Source: Aquibacillus koreensis (GTDB lineage Bacteria > Bacillota > Bacilli > Bacillales > Amphibacillaceae). From it: a DNA stretch of 64,000 bases. Under the pieces are notes generated by a model. The model was not told the DNA's origin. It did not search any database and saw nothing but the letters and a program-made list of their open reading frames with translations. The DNA lies in the NCBI RefSeq assembly GCF_025154055.1, contig NZ_JAOALK010000033.1:124001-188000 (forward strand). Direction: 5' to 3'. Every line of letters starts with the position of its first letter. Positions within the stretch are counted from its first letter, which is position 1. The position numbers were made by a program, and so were the translations under genes. This document shows positions 53,729 through 61,623 of this stretch, in pieces.

Positions 53729-54364
53729 ATGATAATCAAAAGTCCATGAGTTGTTGACCAATCAAGGGTCGTGTACGACTCTACAGATACAAAGGTCATC
53801 ACTCGTATTACCCCTAAGCAAACGAAAACGGTTGTGCTAACCTTTGATGATGGCCCGAGTAAAGTTCTACCTGGAATCTTAGCCATTCTGAAACAAGAAA
53901 AAGTTCCTGCGGTATTTTTCTGGCAAACCCGTTTATTATATAAACAAAGACCATGGAAAAGCGTGTTGGAGGATGGACATGTAATTGGAACACATACAAT
54001 CAGTCATCCTAATCTACAAAAGTTGAGCTTAGAACAACAATACAGACAATTGGCACGTAGCGTGGCAAAAATTGAAACGATCACAGGGCAAAAAGTTACT
54101 TTCTTCCGTCCACCATTTGGACAGTATAACCAAGATACCATTAGAGCAGCTGAAAAATTGAATTTACAGACGGTTATGTGGAGGGTTGCATCGATTGATT
54201 GGGAGCTAAAATGTAACACAGAACAAATCATAGACAACGTGGTCGATCACTTGGAAGATGGAGCAATTATATTACTACATGAGCTTCAACAGACAGTAGA
54301 AGCACTTCCTAGTCTAATTCAAAAGATTCGCGACAAGGGGTATGGTTTTAGCTTGTTGAAGTAA
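53729..54364 (+). CDS. polysaccharide deacetylase family protein with in-frame TGA near its start
   Basis: The NodB-type domain is intact: VLTFDDGPSKVLPGIL (metal/base motif), GTHTISHPN (His pair), TFFRPPFGQYN and ILLHELQQT. From ATG 53729 (GGAGAAGGG upstream) the frame reads MIIKSP, TGA at 53747-53749, then VVDQSRVVYDSTDT into the domain. Translation from a GTG at 53771 would give 197 residues but has a poor ribosome site that is buried in a hairpin (53765-53782). So it is either a Trp-to-stop mutant, a late-start gene, or a recoded UGA. It lacks a signal peptide and follows the phnC-like gene. Confidence 0.75.
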
Positions 54365-54375
54365 TGAAACTTTTA

Positions 54376-54421
54376 AAAACAATCGTAAGTGAGTGAAACG
54401 CTCACCTACGATTGTTTTTTT
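54376..54421 (+). terminator. terminator after the deacetylase gene
   Basis: AAAACAATCGTA-GGTGAGCG-like hairpin: ACAATCGTAAGTGAG pairs with CTCACCTACGATTGT, followed by TTTTTTT. Confidence 0.9.
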
Positions 54422-54429
54422 ATTAGGAT

Positions 54430-54655
54430 GATGTTATGGCCTGACCGCCTGAAAGCAAAGCAAGTTTCTGCGGTCATGAGAGCCTTTATTTGAACAATTT
54501 CTTCCGTTATTTCATTTACGCGGTCACCAGAGACCTTATTAAGCCTATTTGCATAGAAATTGCAGTAGTTTTATTGAAATAACGTACCTGGTGGCCGCTC
54601 AAGTTTAAAAGTAGATAATTTTAGTGAAATAAGGTCCTCTATGGCCGCTTAACTA
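54430..54655. repeat. degenerate inverted copies of a short intergenic repeat
   Basis: The core GCGGYCA..AGAG.CCTTATT appears on the plus strand near 54469 and 54519 and, inverted, near 54595 and 54645; a partial copy (GGCCTGACCGC) is at 54437. The copies are diverged and in opposite orientations, unlike the two head-to-tail 52-bp arrays. Confidence 0.6.
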
Positions 54656-54782
54656 TTTAGCACATCTAAACTTGACCAAAAAGAAAGACAAGCAATTCCT
54701 ATCAAATAATGGCTTTGTCACTTTTCCTATCATATAATCGTATTATAATAGTCATCTATCTAACGATGGAGGAGTGATCAAA

Positions 54783-55913
54783 ATGAACCGAATCTATTTG
54801 GACTATAATGCTAGCACACCTATTGCCCTTGAAGTTCAAGGTGCAATGTTGCCATTTTTACAAGAGCATTACGGAAATCCTTCTGCCCTTCACTTTGCAG
54901 GAATTCAAGCTAAAAGTGCTGTAGAGAAGGCTCGAAAGCAAGTTGCTGATCTTCTCCACTGCTCTTCTAGTGAAATTATTTTTACAAGTGGTGGCAGTGA
55001 GGCAAATAACCATGTGCTAAAATCTGTATTTCAAAGTCAAAAAGGAAAAGGGAAACATATTATTACAACGAAAATTGAACATCCAGCTATCTTAAACCCT
55101 TGTCGTTATTTGGAACAACAAGGGGCAAAAGTTACCTATGTCGATGTAGATCGTTATGGAAGAGTTGATCCAGCCGCTATAGAAAACGCGATTACAGATG
55201 AGACGATTCTAATAACGGTTATGCACTCTAATAATGAAGTTGGAACGATTCAACCTATTGAAGAGATTGGTAAGATTGCGAAAAAGCATGCTATTTTATT
55301 TCACACCGATGCTTCCCAATCCGTAGGAAAAGTCCCCATAGACGTTACGCGTTTACATGTTGACTTCTTAACGGTTGCTGGGCACAAATTATATGCACCT
55401 AAAGGTATTGGTGCTTTATACATAAAAGAGGGCATTGAAATCGAGCCACTCATTCATGGCGCAGGACATGAAAATGGAAGAAGAGCTGGCACCGAGAATG
55501 TACTGTTCACCGTTGCATTGGGAGAAGCCTGTGAAATTGCCACTACGAATACACTAGAATTAATAGAATCAACGAAAATTTTACGCGACTATTTTTGGAA
55601 GCAATTAAGCCAGTTATCCAATGTATCTGTTTCCTTAAACGGACATCCGGATTATCGACTTCCTAATACACTAAATGTAAACTTCGAAAATAGAATTGGG
55701 CAAGATATTCTAGACGCACTGCCTGATTTAGCAGCATCGACTGGGTCCGCTTGTCATGCCGGGGAAGTAACACTATCTCCCGTATTAAAAGCGATGAGTG
55801 TTCCTGAATCCGTTGGTAAAGGTGCTATTCGCTTTAGTTTAGGAAGATATACTACAAAAGACGAACTAGATACTGTTGTACAGTGCTTGGATTCATATTT
55901 AAATTCAAACTAA
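54783..55913 (+). CDS. cysteine desulfurase / selenocysteine lyase-like (NifS/IscS class)
   Basis: 376 residues from ATG 54783 (GGAGGAG upstream). A fold-type I PLP enzyme: PLP Lys202 in VAGHKLYAPKGIG, RRAGTENV, and the catalytic Cys324 in STGSACHAGEV. It releases sulfur from cysteine (or selenium from selenocysteine) as an enzyme-bound persulfide/perselenide. The genome context, between selD/ABC genes and a peroxiredoxin, suggests delivery of selenium to SelD, as NifS-like proteins can do in vitro; a general Fe-S or thiolation role cannot be excluded. No scaffold (iscU) gene is adjacent. Confidence 0.88.
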   Translation: MNRIYLDYNASTPIALEVQGAMLPFLQEHYGNPSALHFAGIQAKSAVEKARKQVADLLHCSSSEIIFTSGGSEANNHVLKSVFQSQKGKGKHIITTKIEHPAILNPCRYLEQQGAKVTYVDVDRYGRVDPAAIENAITDETILITVMHSNNEVGTIQPIEEIGKIAKKHAILFHTDASQSVGKVPIDVTRLHVDFLTVAGHKLYAPKGIGALYIKEGIEIEPLIHGAGHENGRRAGTENVLFTVALGEACEIATTNTLELIESTKILRDYFWKQLSQLSNVSVSLNGHPDYRLPNTLNVNFENRIGQDILDALPDLAASTGSACHAGEVTLSPVLKAMSVPESVGKGAIRFSLGRYTTKDELDTVVQCLDSYLNSN

Positions 55914-55984
55914 GGCTATCACGCTTTCTCCTATGTTTGATTCACGCCTCCAAAAGGGTAGTAGTCAAATAAAGGAGGATTATC

Positions 55985-56488
55985 ATGGCAACATTTGAAC
56001 TTGGACAATCTGTACCTGATTTTACGCTACCTGCTGTATCAGGTGTAGATTACAATTTCGAGAATTATCGAGATCAAAATAAAGGGTGGCATCTAATTAT
56101 CTTTTTCCGTGGCTCATGGTGCCCTGCTTGTATGGAAGAACTAAAACAATTGGAAGAAAGTAAAGGATATTTTGACGATAAATACATTCATATTACAACA
56201 ATCTCAACGGACCACTTAGATGCTTTAGAAAAAATGGTGGACGAACATGACTTCACCTTCCCTGTTCTAACTGATGAAAGCCTGGAAGCTTTAGAGGCAT
56301 ATCACGTACATTATCATAAAGAAAACGCACCTTATGAAGACCATGATGCACACGGAGAGCCTGCTTATTTTCTAATAAATGAACAAGGGAATTTACTTTA
56401 TCAGCAAAGACAAACAAGCCCATTTGGAAGACCCTCTCCTAGAGATTTAAGAAAAATCATTAAATATATTAGTAAGAATTTAAAATAA
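55985..56488 (+). CDS. peroxiredoxin (AhpC/TSA, redoxin family)
   Basis: 167 residues with a thioredoxin fold. The active site is FFRGSWCPACMEEL, a CxxC, so it could act as a reductase or as an atypical two-Cys peroxiredoxin. The C-terminal part has GEPAYFLINEQGNLLYQQRQ. Both residues are plain cysteine; no UGA is found. AAAGGAGG precedes the ATG. It follows the desulfurase gene by 70 bp, likely co-transcribed, and ends in a terminator. Confidence 0.88.
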   Translation: MATFELGQSVPDFTLPAVSGVDYNFENYRDQNKGWHLIIFFRGSWCPACMEELKQLEESKGYFDDKYIHITTISTDHLDALEKMVDEHDFTFPVLTDESLEALEAYHVHYHKENAPYEDHDAHGEPAYFLINEQGNLLYQQRQTSPFGRPSPRDLRKIIKYISKNLK

Positions 56489-56533
56489 TAAAAGTTCCTA
56501 TCCTCAAGTATCTAGGATAGGAACTTTTTTGAC
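56489..56533 (+). terminator. terminator after the peroxiredoxin gene
   Basis: AAAGTTCCTATCCT-CAAGTATCT-AGGATAGGAACTTT followed by TTTTG. Confidence 0.92.
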
Positions 56534-56564
56534 TAACTTCTTAAAGGTTTATTTACGATTCTCC

Positions 56565-57176
56565 CTATTCTCTTTTCTTACCACGCATTCCACTTTTCGC
56601 AACTTCTTCTATTTCTTCCGGACTATCACTTTCATCCGAATCCATATACATAGAATCATATCGATCTTGTTTTTCGTAAAAATCAGATGGCGTCTCGGAT
56701 GAACCATATTCCTCTAGTGCTTGCCATGTATCTTTGCCGTCAAAACCATTTATTTCATTTGATTCTGAACGCTCTCTTTGATAAAGATCTGGTTTAACTA
56801 TATCTTCTTCAACGGGGCGTTCCCTATTCATACCGCCAACAGCATGGTTCCGACATCTAGATGTCGTTGGTATGGTCAACAGTCTTTCTTCATTAATTTC
56901 TTTTCCACATATCTCACATGTACCATAGGTGCCTTCTTCTATCGAACGGAGAGATTGATTTATTTCATTCAGTTTTTGTTTCTCATGTGAATGAAGAGCG
57001 TTGTCCTTTTCTTGATCAAACAACTCCGTCCCCTGATCACCTGGATGGTTATCATAATTAGATAATTCTCCAGTCGCATCATTATTTACAAATGATCTAT
57101 TCAAACTTTCTGTTGTCTCTTTCTTCTCTTGTAATAGTATTTCTTCTGCTTTGTTAACTACTGTAGTAGAAACCAT
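56565..57176 (-). CDS. YteA-family TraR/DksA-type zinc-finger protein
   Basis: 203 residues. A coiled N-terminal half (EKQKLNEINQSLRSIEEGTY) leads into a zinc finger GTCEICGKEINEERLLTIPTTSRC-RNH. The second pair is C..H rather than two Cys, which I believe is usual for YteA. The acidic C-terminal tail is typical of the Bacillus sporulation-linked YteA family. DksA-like proteins modulate RNA polymerase, but YteA function is not established. Ribosome site CAGGAGG. Confidence 0.85.
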   Translation of the reverse strand: MVSTTVVNKAEEILLQEKKETTESLNRSFVNNDATGELSNYDNHPGDQGTELFDQEKDNALHSHEKQKLNEINQSLRSIEEGTYGTCEICGKEINEERLLTIPTTSRCRNHAVGGMNRERPVEEDIVKPDLYQRERSESNEINGFDGKDTWQALEEYGSSETPSDFYEKQDRYDSMYMDSDESDSPEEIEEVAKSGMRGKKRE

Positions 57177-57318
57177 ATATAGCCTCCTGACTATTAAGTT
57201 TTCTATTTTATTAACTATATAATACCTATTACCGAACTAAAAAAAATCTAAACATCTGGGCAGAATTTGAAAAGTAAAAAGGGAGAGCTCGATGAATAAG
57301 CTCTCCTCTTTAAATCAA

Positions 57319-58092
57319 CTATTCTAACAAATGTTCTCGTATCTTTTCTAAATCCGCTTTCGTTAGTTCAAGCACCTCTGTTAAATAAACATCGATACTA
57401 TCATAATTAGATTCTATTTCATCCAAAAATGCTTCGATATATTCTGCTCTTGCCTCAAAAAGAGCATCTAGTACTTCTTGCTCTATATTTGGTAGATTGT
57501 TATATCCAATTGCCGTAAAATGCGCATTCATTTTATCTAATGTTTCGTTGGTATATAAGTAGTCTTCCAGAATCGTCTCACGCGGAACACCTAGCATACG
57601 AAGAAACAAAGCTGCTACAGCACCCGTCCTGTCCTTCCCTGCCATACAATGAAATAGTAATGGTTCATGTGGCTCCGTTAACAATACGTTCAATACATTT
57701 TGTAACGCTTGTTTAAATGTAACGACATTCTTGTTTAGATTTAACAATAACTCTCCCGGTTTTGTTGCTCTTAATACATCGGCAAAGTCCTGGTGCTCAC
57801 CAACTTGTCCTAATATCTGTTGATCGGATAAAATGGGCGTATGATACCAACTGGCTCCATCGAGAACTGGATCTGGAAACTTTTCAATCTCGTCTACTCC
57901 ACGTAAATCACAGATCTTCTTAATTCCGAGACCAGCTACTTTTTTCAGATCATCTTCTGTCATCGCACTTAAATTCCCTGATCGAAAAAGCACACCAGCT
58001 TTTACTCTACGACCATCTTCAGTCAAATAACCGCCAAGATCACGGAAATTGAACGTACCCTCTAAATTAATCTCTCGTAATGTATGATTCAT
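57319..58092 (-). CDS. tyrosine-protein phosphatase (DSP/PTP family)
   Basis: 257 residues. N-terminal FNFRDLGGYLTEDGRRVKAGVL is typical of the Tyr_phosphatase3 (IphP-like) family, and the P-loop HCMAGKDRTG carries the catalytic Cys and Arg. Substrates may be phosphotyrosine proteins or phosphoinositide-like molecules. It is ~57 bp after gtrA on the same strand, at the end of the sulfolipid gene run. AAAGGGG ribosome site. Confidence 0.92.
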   Translation of the reverse strand: MNHTLREINLEGTFNFRDLGGYLTEDGRRVKAGVLFRSGNLSAMTEDDLKKVAGLGIKKICDLRGVDEIEKFPDPVLDGASWYHTPILSDQQILGQVGEHQDFADVLRATKPGELLLNLNKNVVTFKQALQNVLNVLLTEPHEPLLFHCMAGKDRTGAVAALFLRMLGVPRETILEDYLYTNETLDKMNAHFTAIGYNNLPNIEQEVLDALFEARAEYIEAFLDEIESNYDSIDVYLTEVLELTKADLEKIREHLLE

Positions 58093-58148
58093 ATTTTCCC
58101 CTTTTACCTTTCTATTTTGTTCAATTATATGTCATTACTTAAGTAAGC

Positions 58149-58601
58149 TCAACTAGTCCCTTTTTCCAAACGATCTTTAAATACAAAGTGTTTGTTGAAA
58201 AAGAAGCTTGCCAGAGACGATAAGTACATAGATAATCCTTTTGCAATATTGGTTTGAAGCCAGTTCGGAAGAGTAGAAAAGAATTCGGCTACCCACAATC
58301 CGCCAATAAAGACAATATTTGCGATCAACAAGCTTACGAATGCTTGCACGATAAAAGCTATAAATTGCTTTTTTGATTTTTTGATTTTAAAGGTATATTT
58401 TGAATTCCAATAATAGCTATTTAAAATTGCCGCCATGTAAGCGGTAGAATTAAAAATAGTTAACAAAACTGTATCGTTTGTAGGAAAAAAATATAGTAGA
58501 GCGTTGAGTACACCAATATCTAGTGCTGCACAAACGATCCCGATCACACTATATTTGCCATACTCAATAAAACCATTTTTATACCGTTTAAGAAATTTCA
58601 T
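58149..58601 (-). CDS. GtrA-family membrane protein
   Basis: About 150 residues from ATG 58601 (an in-frame GTG three codons upstream overlaps the AAGCGGTG ribosome site). Four transmembrane segments with the GtrA pattern YGKYSVIGIVCAALDIGVLN, NSYYWNSKYTFK and SFFFNKHFVFKD. GtrA proteins are thought to help move lipid-linked sugars across membranes. Placed 30 bp after the sqdX-like gene, it may act on a glycolipid or its precursor (inference). Confidence 0.88.
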   Translation of the reverse strand: MKFLKRYKNGFIEYGKYSVIGIVCAALDIGVLNALLYFFPTNDTVLLTIFNSTAYMAAILNSYYWNSKYTFKIKKSKKQFIAFIVQAFVSLLIANIVFIGGLWVAEFFSTLPNWLQTNIAKGLSMYLSSLASFFFNKHFVFKDRLEKGTS

Positions 58602-58630
58602 TCTAAACACCGCTTAGTTAGTTAATATGA

Positions 58631-59776
58631 TCAGTTGCTCTCTCTTAAAAGCACGGCAGTACGATGGTGTTTTTTTATCGTCTTTTTATAAAACTCCAAC
58701 AATTGGCTAGATGGCGCATCCCAGCCAATTGCTTGACTCGTTTGGTGTGCTTCCATCCCTAAAGATTTGCGATAGTGATCATCCTTAAGCTTTAGTACAC
58801 ATTGAACAAAGTCATTTGTATCGTCTGGATCATAGAGTAAGCCTGTCCTACCATGTTCGATTTGTTCACTCGTTGGGCCACTTTGCGCTGCAACAACAGG
58901 TAAGCCAGACGACATTGCTTCTAGTAGCACAAGTCCCAGTGTTTCCGTTGTGGAAGGAAACACAAATATGTCAGATGAAGCATAAGCACGTGCAAGCTCA
59001 TCTCCATGTAAAAATCCTGTGAATATCGTGTCAGTGCCTTTAAAGTACGCTTCTAAATAAGCACGGTGTGGACCGTCTCCGACAATTGCAAGGCAATAGT
59101 CATTAGACTCTTCTAAAACCTTACGTATCTTTTCTATGTCCTTTTCCGGCGCAAGTCTACCTACATAGAGTAATATTTTCTTGTCCTTGTTACCACGTGT
59201 TAATCTCTCACGCATTTCCGCATCAAAATGTCCGGGATGATACTGCGCCGTATCAACACCACGCTTCCAAAAATGAACATGCTTAAATCGCTTTTGCCTT
59301 AACTCTTCTAGAACAGACTTTGAAGTACAAAGATTCACATCTGCCCTATTATGTAAAGATCGGAAATACCACCATAGGATGGGCTTTAAAAAAGGCAAAC
59401 GATAATATTCTGCATATTTTGGAACATGTGTATGATAAGAAGCTACTAATGGTAATCCTAAACGCTTTGTATAATAAATACCACTTACTCCAAGAAATGC
59501 TGGATTAACCACATGTACGATATCGGGTTGAAACTCTATTAAGTGTTTCTTTACTTTTCGTGAAAAGAAAGAATACTTTTTGTCTTTATATAAAAAGAAA
59601 GTATGAGCAGGTACACCAGCAATTGGCGTACCCTCAAAATGTGATACACCTAAATCAGGTGCAATCACTAATACTTCATGTCCCTGTTTTTCCAACCATC
59701 GAATCGATGCACACAACCGTGTGACAATTCCATCTGTAGAAGGTAGAAACGTCTCTGTTATCATTGCGATTCGCAT
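58631..59776 (-). CDS. sqdX: SqdX-like glycosyltransferase (sulfoquinovosyl-diacylglycerol synthase)
   Basis: 381 residues from ATG 59776 (AAAGGTGAG upstream). A GT4 enzyme. It begins MRIAMITETFLPSTDGIVTRL and has PDIVHVVNPAFLG and LPLVASYHTHVPKYAEYY, closely following cyanobacterial SqdX as I recall it. The EX7E region is TTETLGLVLLEAMSSGLPVV. It would transfer sulfoquinovose from UDP-sulfoquinovose to diacylglycerol at the membrane. The sqdB-like gene immediately upstream supports this; a mannosyl- or glucosyl-lipid transferase is the alternative. Confidence 0.85.
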   Translation of the reverse strand: MRIAMITETFLPSTDGIVTRLCASIRWLEKQGHEVLVIAPDLGVSHFEGTPIAGVPAHTFFLYKDKKYSFFSRKVKKHLIEFQPDIVHVVNPAFLGVSGIYYTKRLGLPLVASYHTHVPKYAEYYRLPFLKPILWWYFRSLHNRADVNLCTSKSVLEELRQKRFKHVHFWKRGVDTAQYHPGHFDAEMRERLTRGNKDKKILLYVGRLAPEKDIEKIRKVLEESNDYCLAIVGDGPHRAYLEAYFKGTDTIFTGFLHGDELARAYASSDIFVFPSTTETLGLVLLEAMSSGLPVVAAQSGPTSEQIEHGRTGLLYDPDDTNDFVQCVLKLKDDHYRKSLGMEAHQTSQAIGWDAPSSQLLEFYKKTIKKHHRTAVLLRESN

Positions 59777-59919
59777 AAAAGTCCACTCACCTTTATTTGC
59801 TAGAAATAGATTTGTTTTTCTAATACGACTGACCTTCATACAGTGAGTCATTGTTATTGTAAGTATGAACCAAACTGTACATGTTTATAATCGACAAAAA
59901 TTGCCCGGGGAATAATTTC

Positions 59920-61158
59920 TTAAACTGGGTCAGCTTCTTTTGTTGGAATTCCAGGCTTTTGTTCTTTCGTCCACGTACTCTTGGCAGGAATTTTAGCATG
60001 GTCGGCACGATGTGCATATTGCTTAGCGATCTTTGTGACCTCTTGTAGTAGCCCTTCATTCAATGTAATCGGTTCTAAGCCTTTTGATAAGAATAGGTCA
60101 TTTTTGACATGTAATTCATTTTTAGCGGCTTCTTTCCTTGGATTATCTACATAAGCGATTTCCCCGCCTGTTAGTTCACTAACTAGTTTTGCTAAATCCT
60201 TCACGCAATGTGTTTCGGTCATTTGGTTAAAAATCTTAACTTTTTCATTTCGTGTCGGTGGATTTTCAATCGCGATTTGAATACATCGTACTGTATCTTG
60301 AATATGAATAAACGCGCGTGTTTGTCCACCAGACCCATGTACAGTAATAGGATACCCTACAGCAGCTTGCATTAAAAATCGATTTAACACCGTTCCATAA
60401 TCGCCATCGTAATCAAAGCGATTAATTAGCCGCTCATCAAGTTTTGTCTCCATTGTATTCGTTCCCCATACGATACCCTGATGAAGATCCGTGACTCTCA
60501 CATTATCGTTTTTGTTATAATACTGGAATAGTAGTTGGTCTTGGGATTTTGTCATATGATAAACAGAACCAGGATTGGTTGGATAGAGAATTTGTTGTTG
60601 TACCCGATCACCAGTTTCTGTTTTCACTTCCACATCTAGATAACCTTCAGGGATTTTGACACCTGCAGTACCGTATCCATATACCCCCATCGTTCCTAAA
60701 TGCACAAGGTGAATATCAAGTTCAGACTCAACAATTGCACATAATACGTTATGTGTTGCATTGGAATTGTTATTTACGGTATATCGTTTATGTTTAGAAG
60801 ATTTCATGGAATAAGGAGCTGAACGTTGCTCAGCAAAGTGGATAATTGCATCAGGTTTTTCTTTGTTTATCACTCGGAGAAGTTCATCATAGTTCATGGC
60901 AATATCAATATTATAAAAATCAATTTTATTTCCGCTAACTTCTTCCCATGCTGTTAACCTCGTCCCCATTGATTGGATCGGCGTTAATGATTCCGCTTCT
61001 AATTCATTGTCAATGTTACGTCTGGATAGATTGTCAATGATTACAACTTCGTGACCTAGATTCGAAAGGTGTAAACTAGTTGGCCACCCACAAAATCCAT
61101 CTCCACCAAGGACAATGATTTTCTTTTTTACATTCAAATGATTATTTTTTATCGTCAA
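59920..61158 (-). CDS. sqdB: UDP-sulfoquinovose synthase
   Basis: 412 residues from TTG 61158 (GGGTGG six bases upstream). An extended short-chain dehydrogenase/reductase whose motifs match plant SQD1 and bacterial SqdB: VLGGDGFCGWPTSLHL, HFAEQRSAPYSM, the Thr156 in HLGTMGVYG, Tyr200/Lys204 in SVYHMTKSQ, and TALNRF-like TVLNRFLMQAAVGYPITVHG. It converts UDP-glucose and sulfite to UDP-sulfoquinovose. It starts a minus-strand run sqdB-sqdX-gtrA-phosphatase. The C-terminal ~20 residues (TWTKEQKPGIPTKE) are a family-typical tail. Confidence 0.93.
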   Translation of the reverse strand: MTIKNNHLNVKKKIIVLGGDGFCGWPTSLHLSNLGHEVVIIDNLSRRNIDNELEAESLTPIQSMGTRLTAWEEVSGNKIDFYNIDIAMNYDELLRVINKEKPDAIIHFAEQRSAPYSMKSSKHKRYTVNNNSNATHNVLCAIVESELDIHLVHLGTMGVYGYGTAGVKIPEGYLDVEVKTETGDRVQQQILYPTNPGSVYHMTKSQDQLLFQYYNKNDNVRVTDLHQGIVWGTNTMETKLDERLINRFDYDGDYGTVLNRFLMQAAVGYPITVHGSGGQTRAFIHIQDTVRCIQIAIENPPTRNEKVKIFNQMTETHCVKDLAKLVSELTGGEIAYVDNPRKEAAKNELHVKNDLFLSKGLEPITLNEGLLQEVTKIAKQYAHRADHAKIPAKSTWTKEQKPGIPTKEADPV

Positions 61159-61348
61159 CTTGTACCACCCTTTTTATTGATTTGTTTGTTATTAAAATCA
61201 AGGTTACTAGCATTATATATGTATATGTAGCAAATAGAACTTTTTATCAGACATTAAGTATCTCTTATCCTCCATACCACTAATAATGACTATCAAAACT
61301 TTTCCGAAAAGAATATTTGTAATCGGTGGCATATTTATTAATTACAAA

Positions 61349-61393
61349 GTAAAAAGATACCAAATGAAAAGTTAATTTTCACTTGGTATCCTT
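61349..61393. terminator. symmetric terminator after the toxin remnant
   Basis: AAAGATACCAA-TGAAAA / TTTTCA-CTTGGTATCCTTT inverted repeat with A/T runs on both sides. Confidence 0.8.
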
Positions 61394-61432
61394 TCAATCA
61401 TTTATGTATGTTAGAACCTTTGATATACCTTT

Positions 61433-61576
61433 TTATTCTTCATAAAATTGTTCTCTTGTTCCGGCAAGAATAATCAATACATTATTTCCTTGGTCATCTT
61501 CCTCAACAATGTAAGCCACTTCATAGGATGTGATGTTATTAAAGAAGTTATCTTTTGAAGAATATTTTTTTCGAAT
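61433..61576 (-). pseudogene. C-terminal remnant of a RelE/ParE-like toxin
   Basis: A 47-codon minus-strand frame with no start. It reads NITSYEVAYIVEEDDQGNNV and LIILAGTREQFYEE, like the last third of RelE/ParE-family toxins (Y.V.Y.V.E....V.IL..GTRE.FY..L). The 5' part and any antitoxin are missing; the fragment abuts the tmRNA terminator. Probably left by deletion after insertion at the ssrA 3' end. Confidence 0.6.
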
Positions 61577-61591
61577 TTAAAATAAAAAGAC

Positions 61592-61623
61592 AAAATAAAA
61601 ACCACCAATTATGTATTGGTGGA
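61592..61623 (-). terminator. tmRNA terminator
   Basis: Minus strand CCACCAAT-ACATA-ATTGGTGG then TTTTTATTTTG. The stem includes the encoded CCA end of the tmRNA. Confidence 0.9.

Larger units (their letters stand above)
54365..54782. other. gap between the deacetylase and desulfurase genes
   Basis: About 420 bp with a terminator at its start, inverted degenerate repeats (54430-54655) and the desulfurase promoter region with CATATAATCGTATTATAAT near 54730. No gene is seen. Confidence 0.7.
61159..61616. other. gap between sqdB and ssrA: terminator, toxin remnant, tmRNA terminator
   Basis: About 460 bp. Holds the sqdB promoter side, a symmetric terminator (61349-61393), the truncated toxin frame (61433-61576) and the tmRNA terminator (61592-61623). 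This is the 3' flank of ssrA, a usual island attachment site, but no island is present. Confidence 0.7.

Noticed and set aside
55985-56488. Peroxiredoxin as a further selenoprotein
   Set aside because: The active site reads WCPAC with normal Cys codons; no in-frame UGA was found.
56565-57176. YteA-like protein as a defective DksA because the second CxxC is C..H
   Set aside because: As far as I recall, a C..H second pair is usual in the YteA family, so I did not treat it as damage.
59820-60059. 79-codon minus-strand frame overlapping the end of sqdB
   Set aside because: It mostly overlaps sqdB in another frame, and the remainder has no family or ribosome site.
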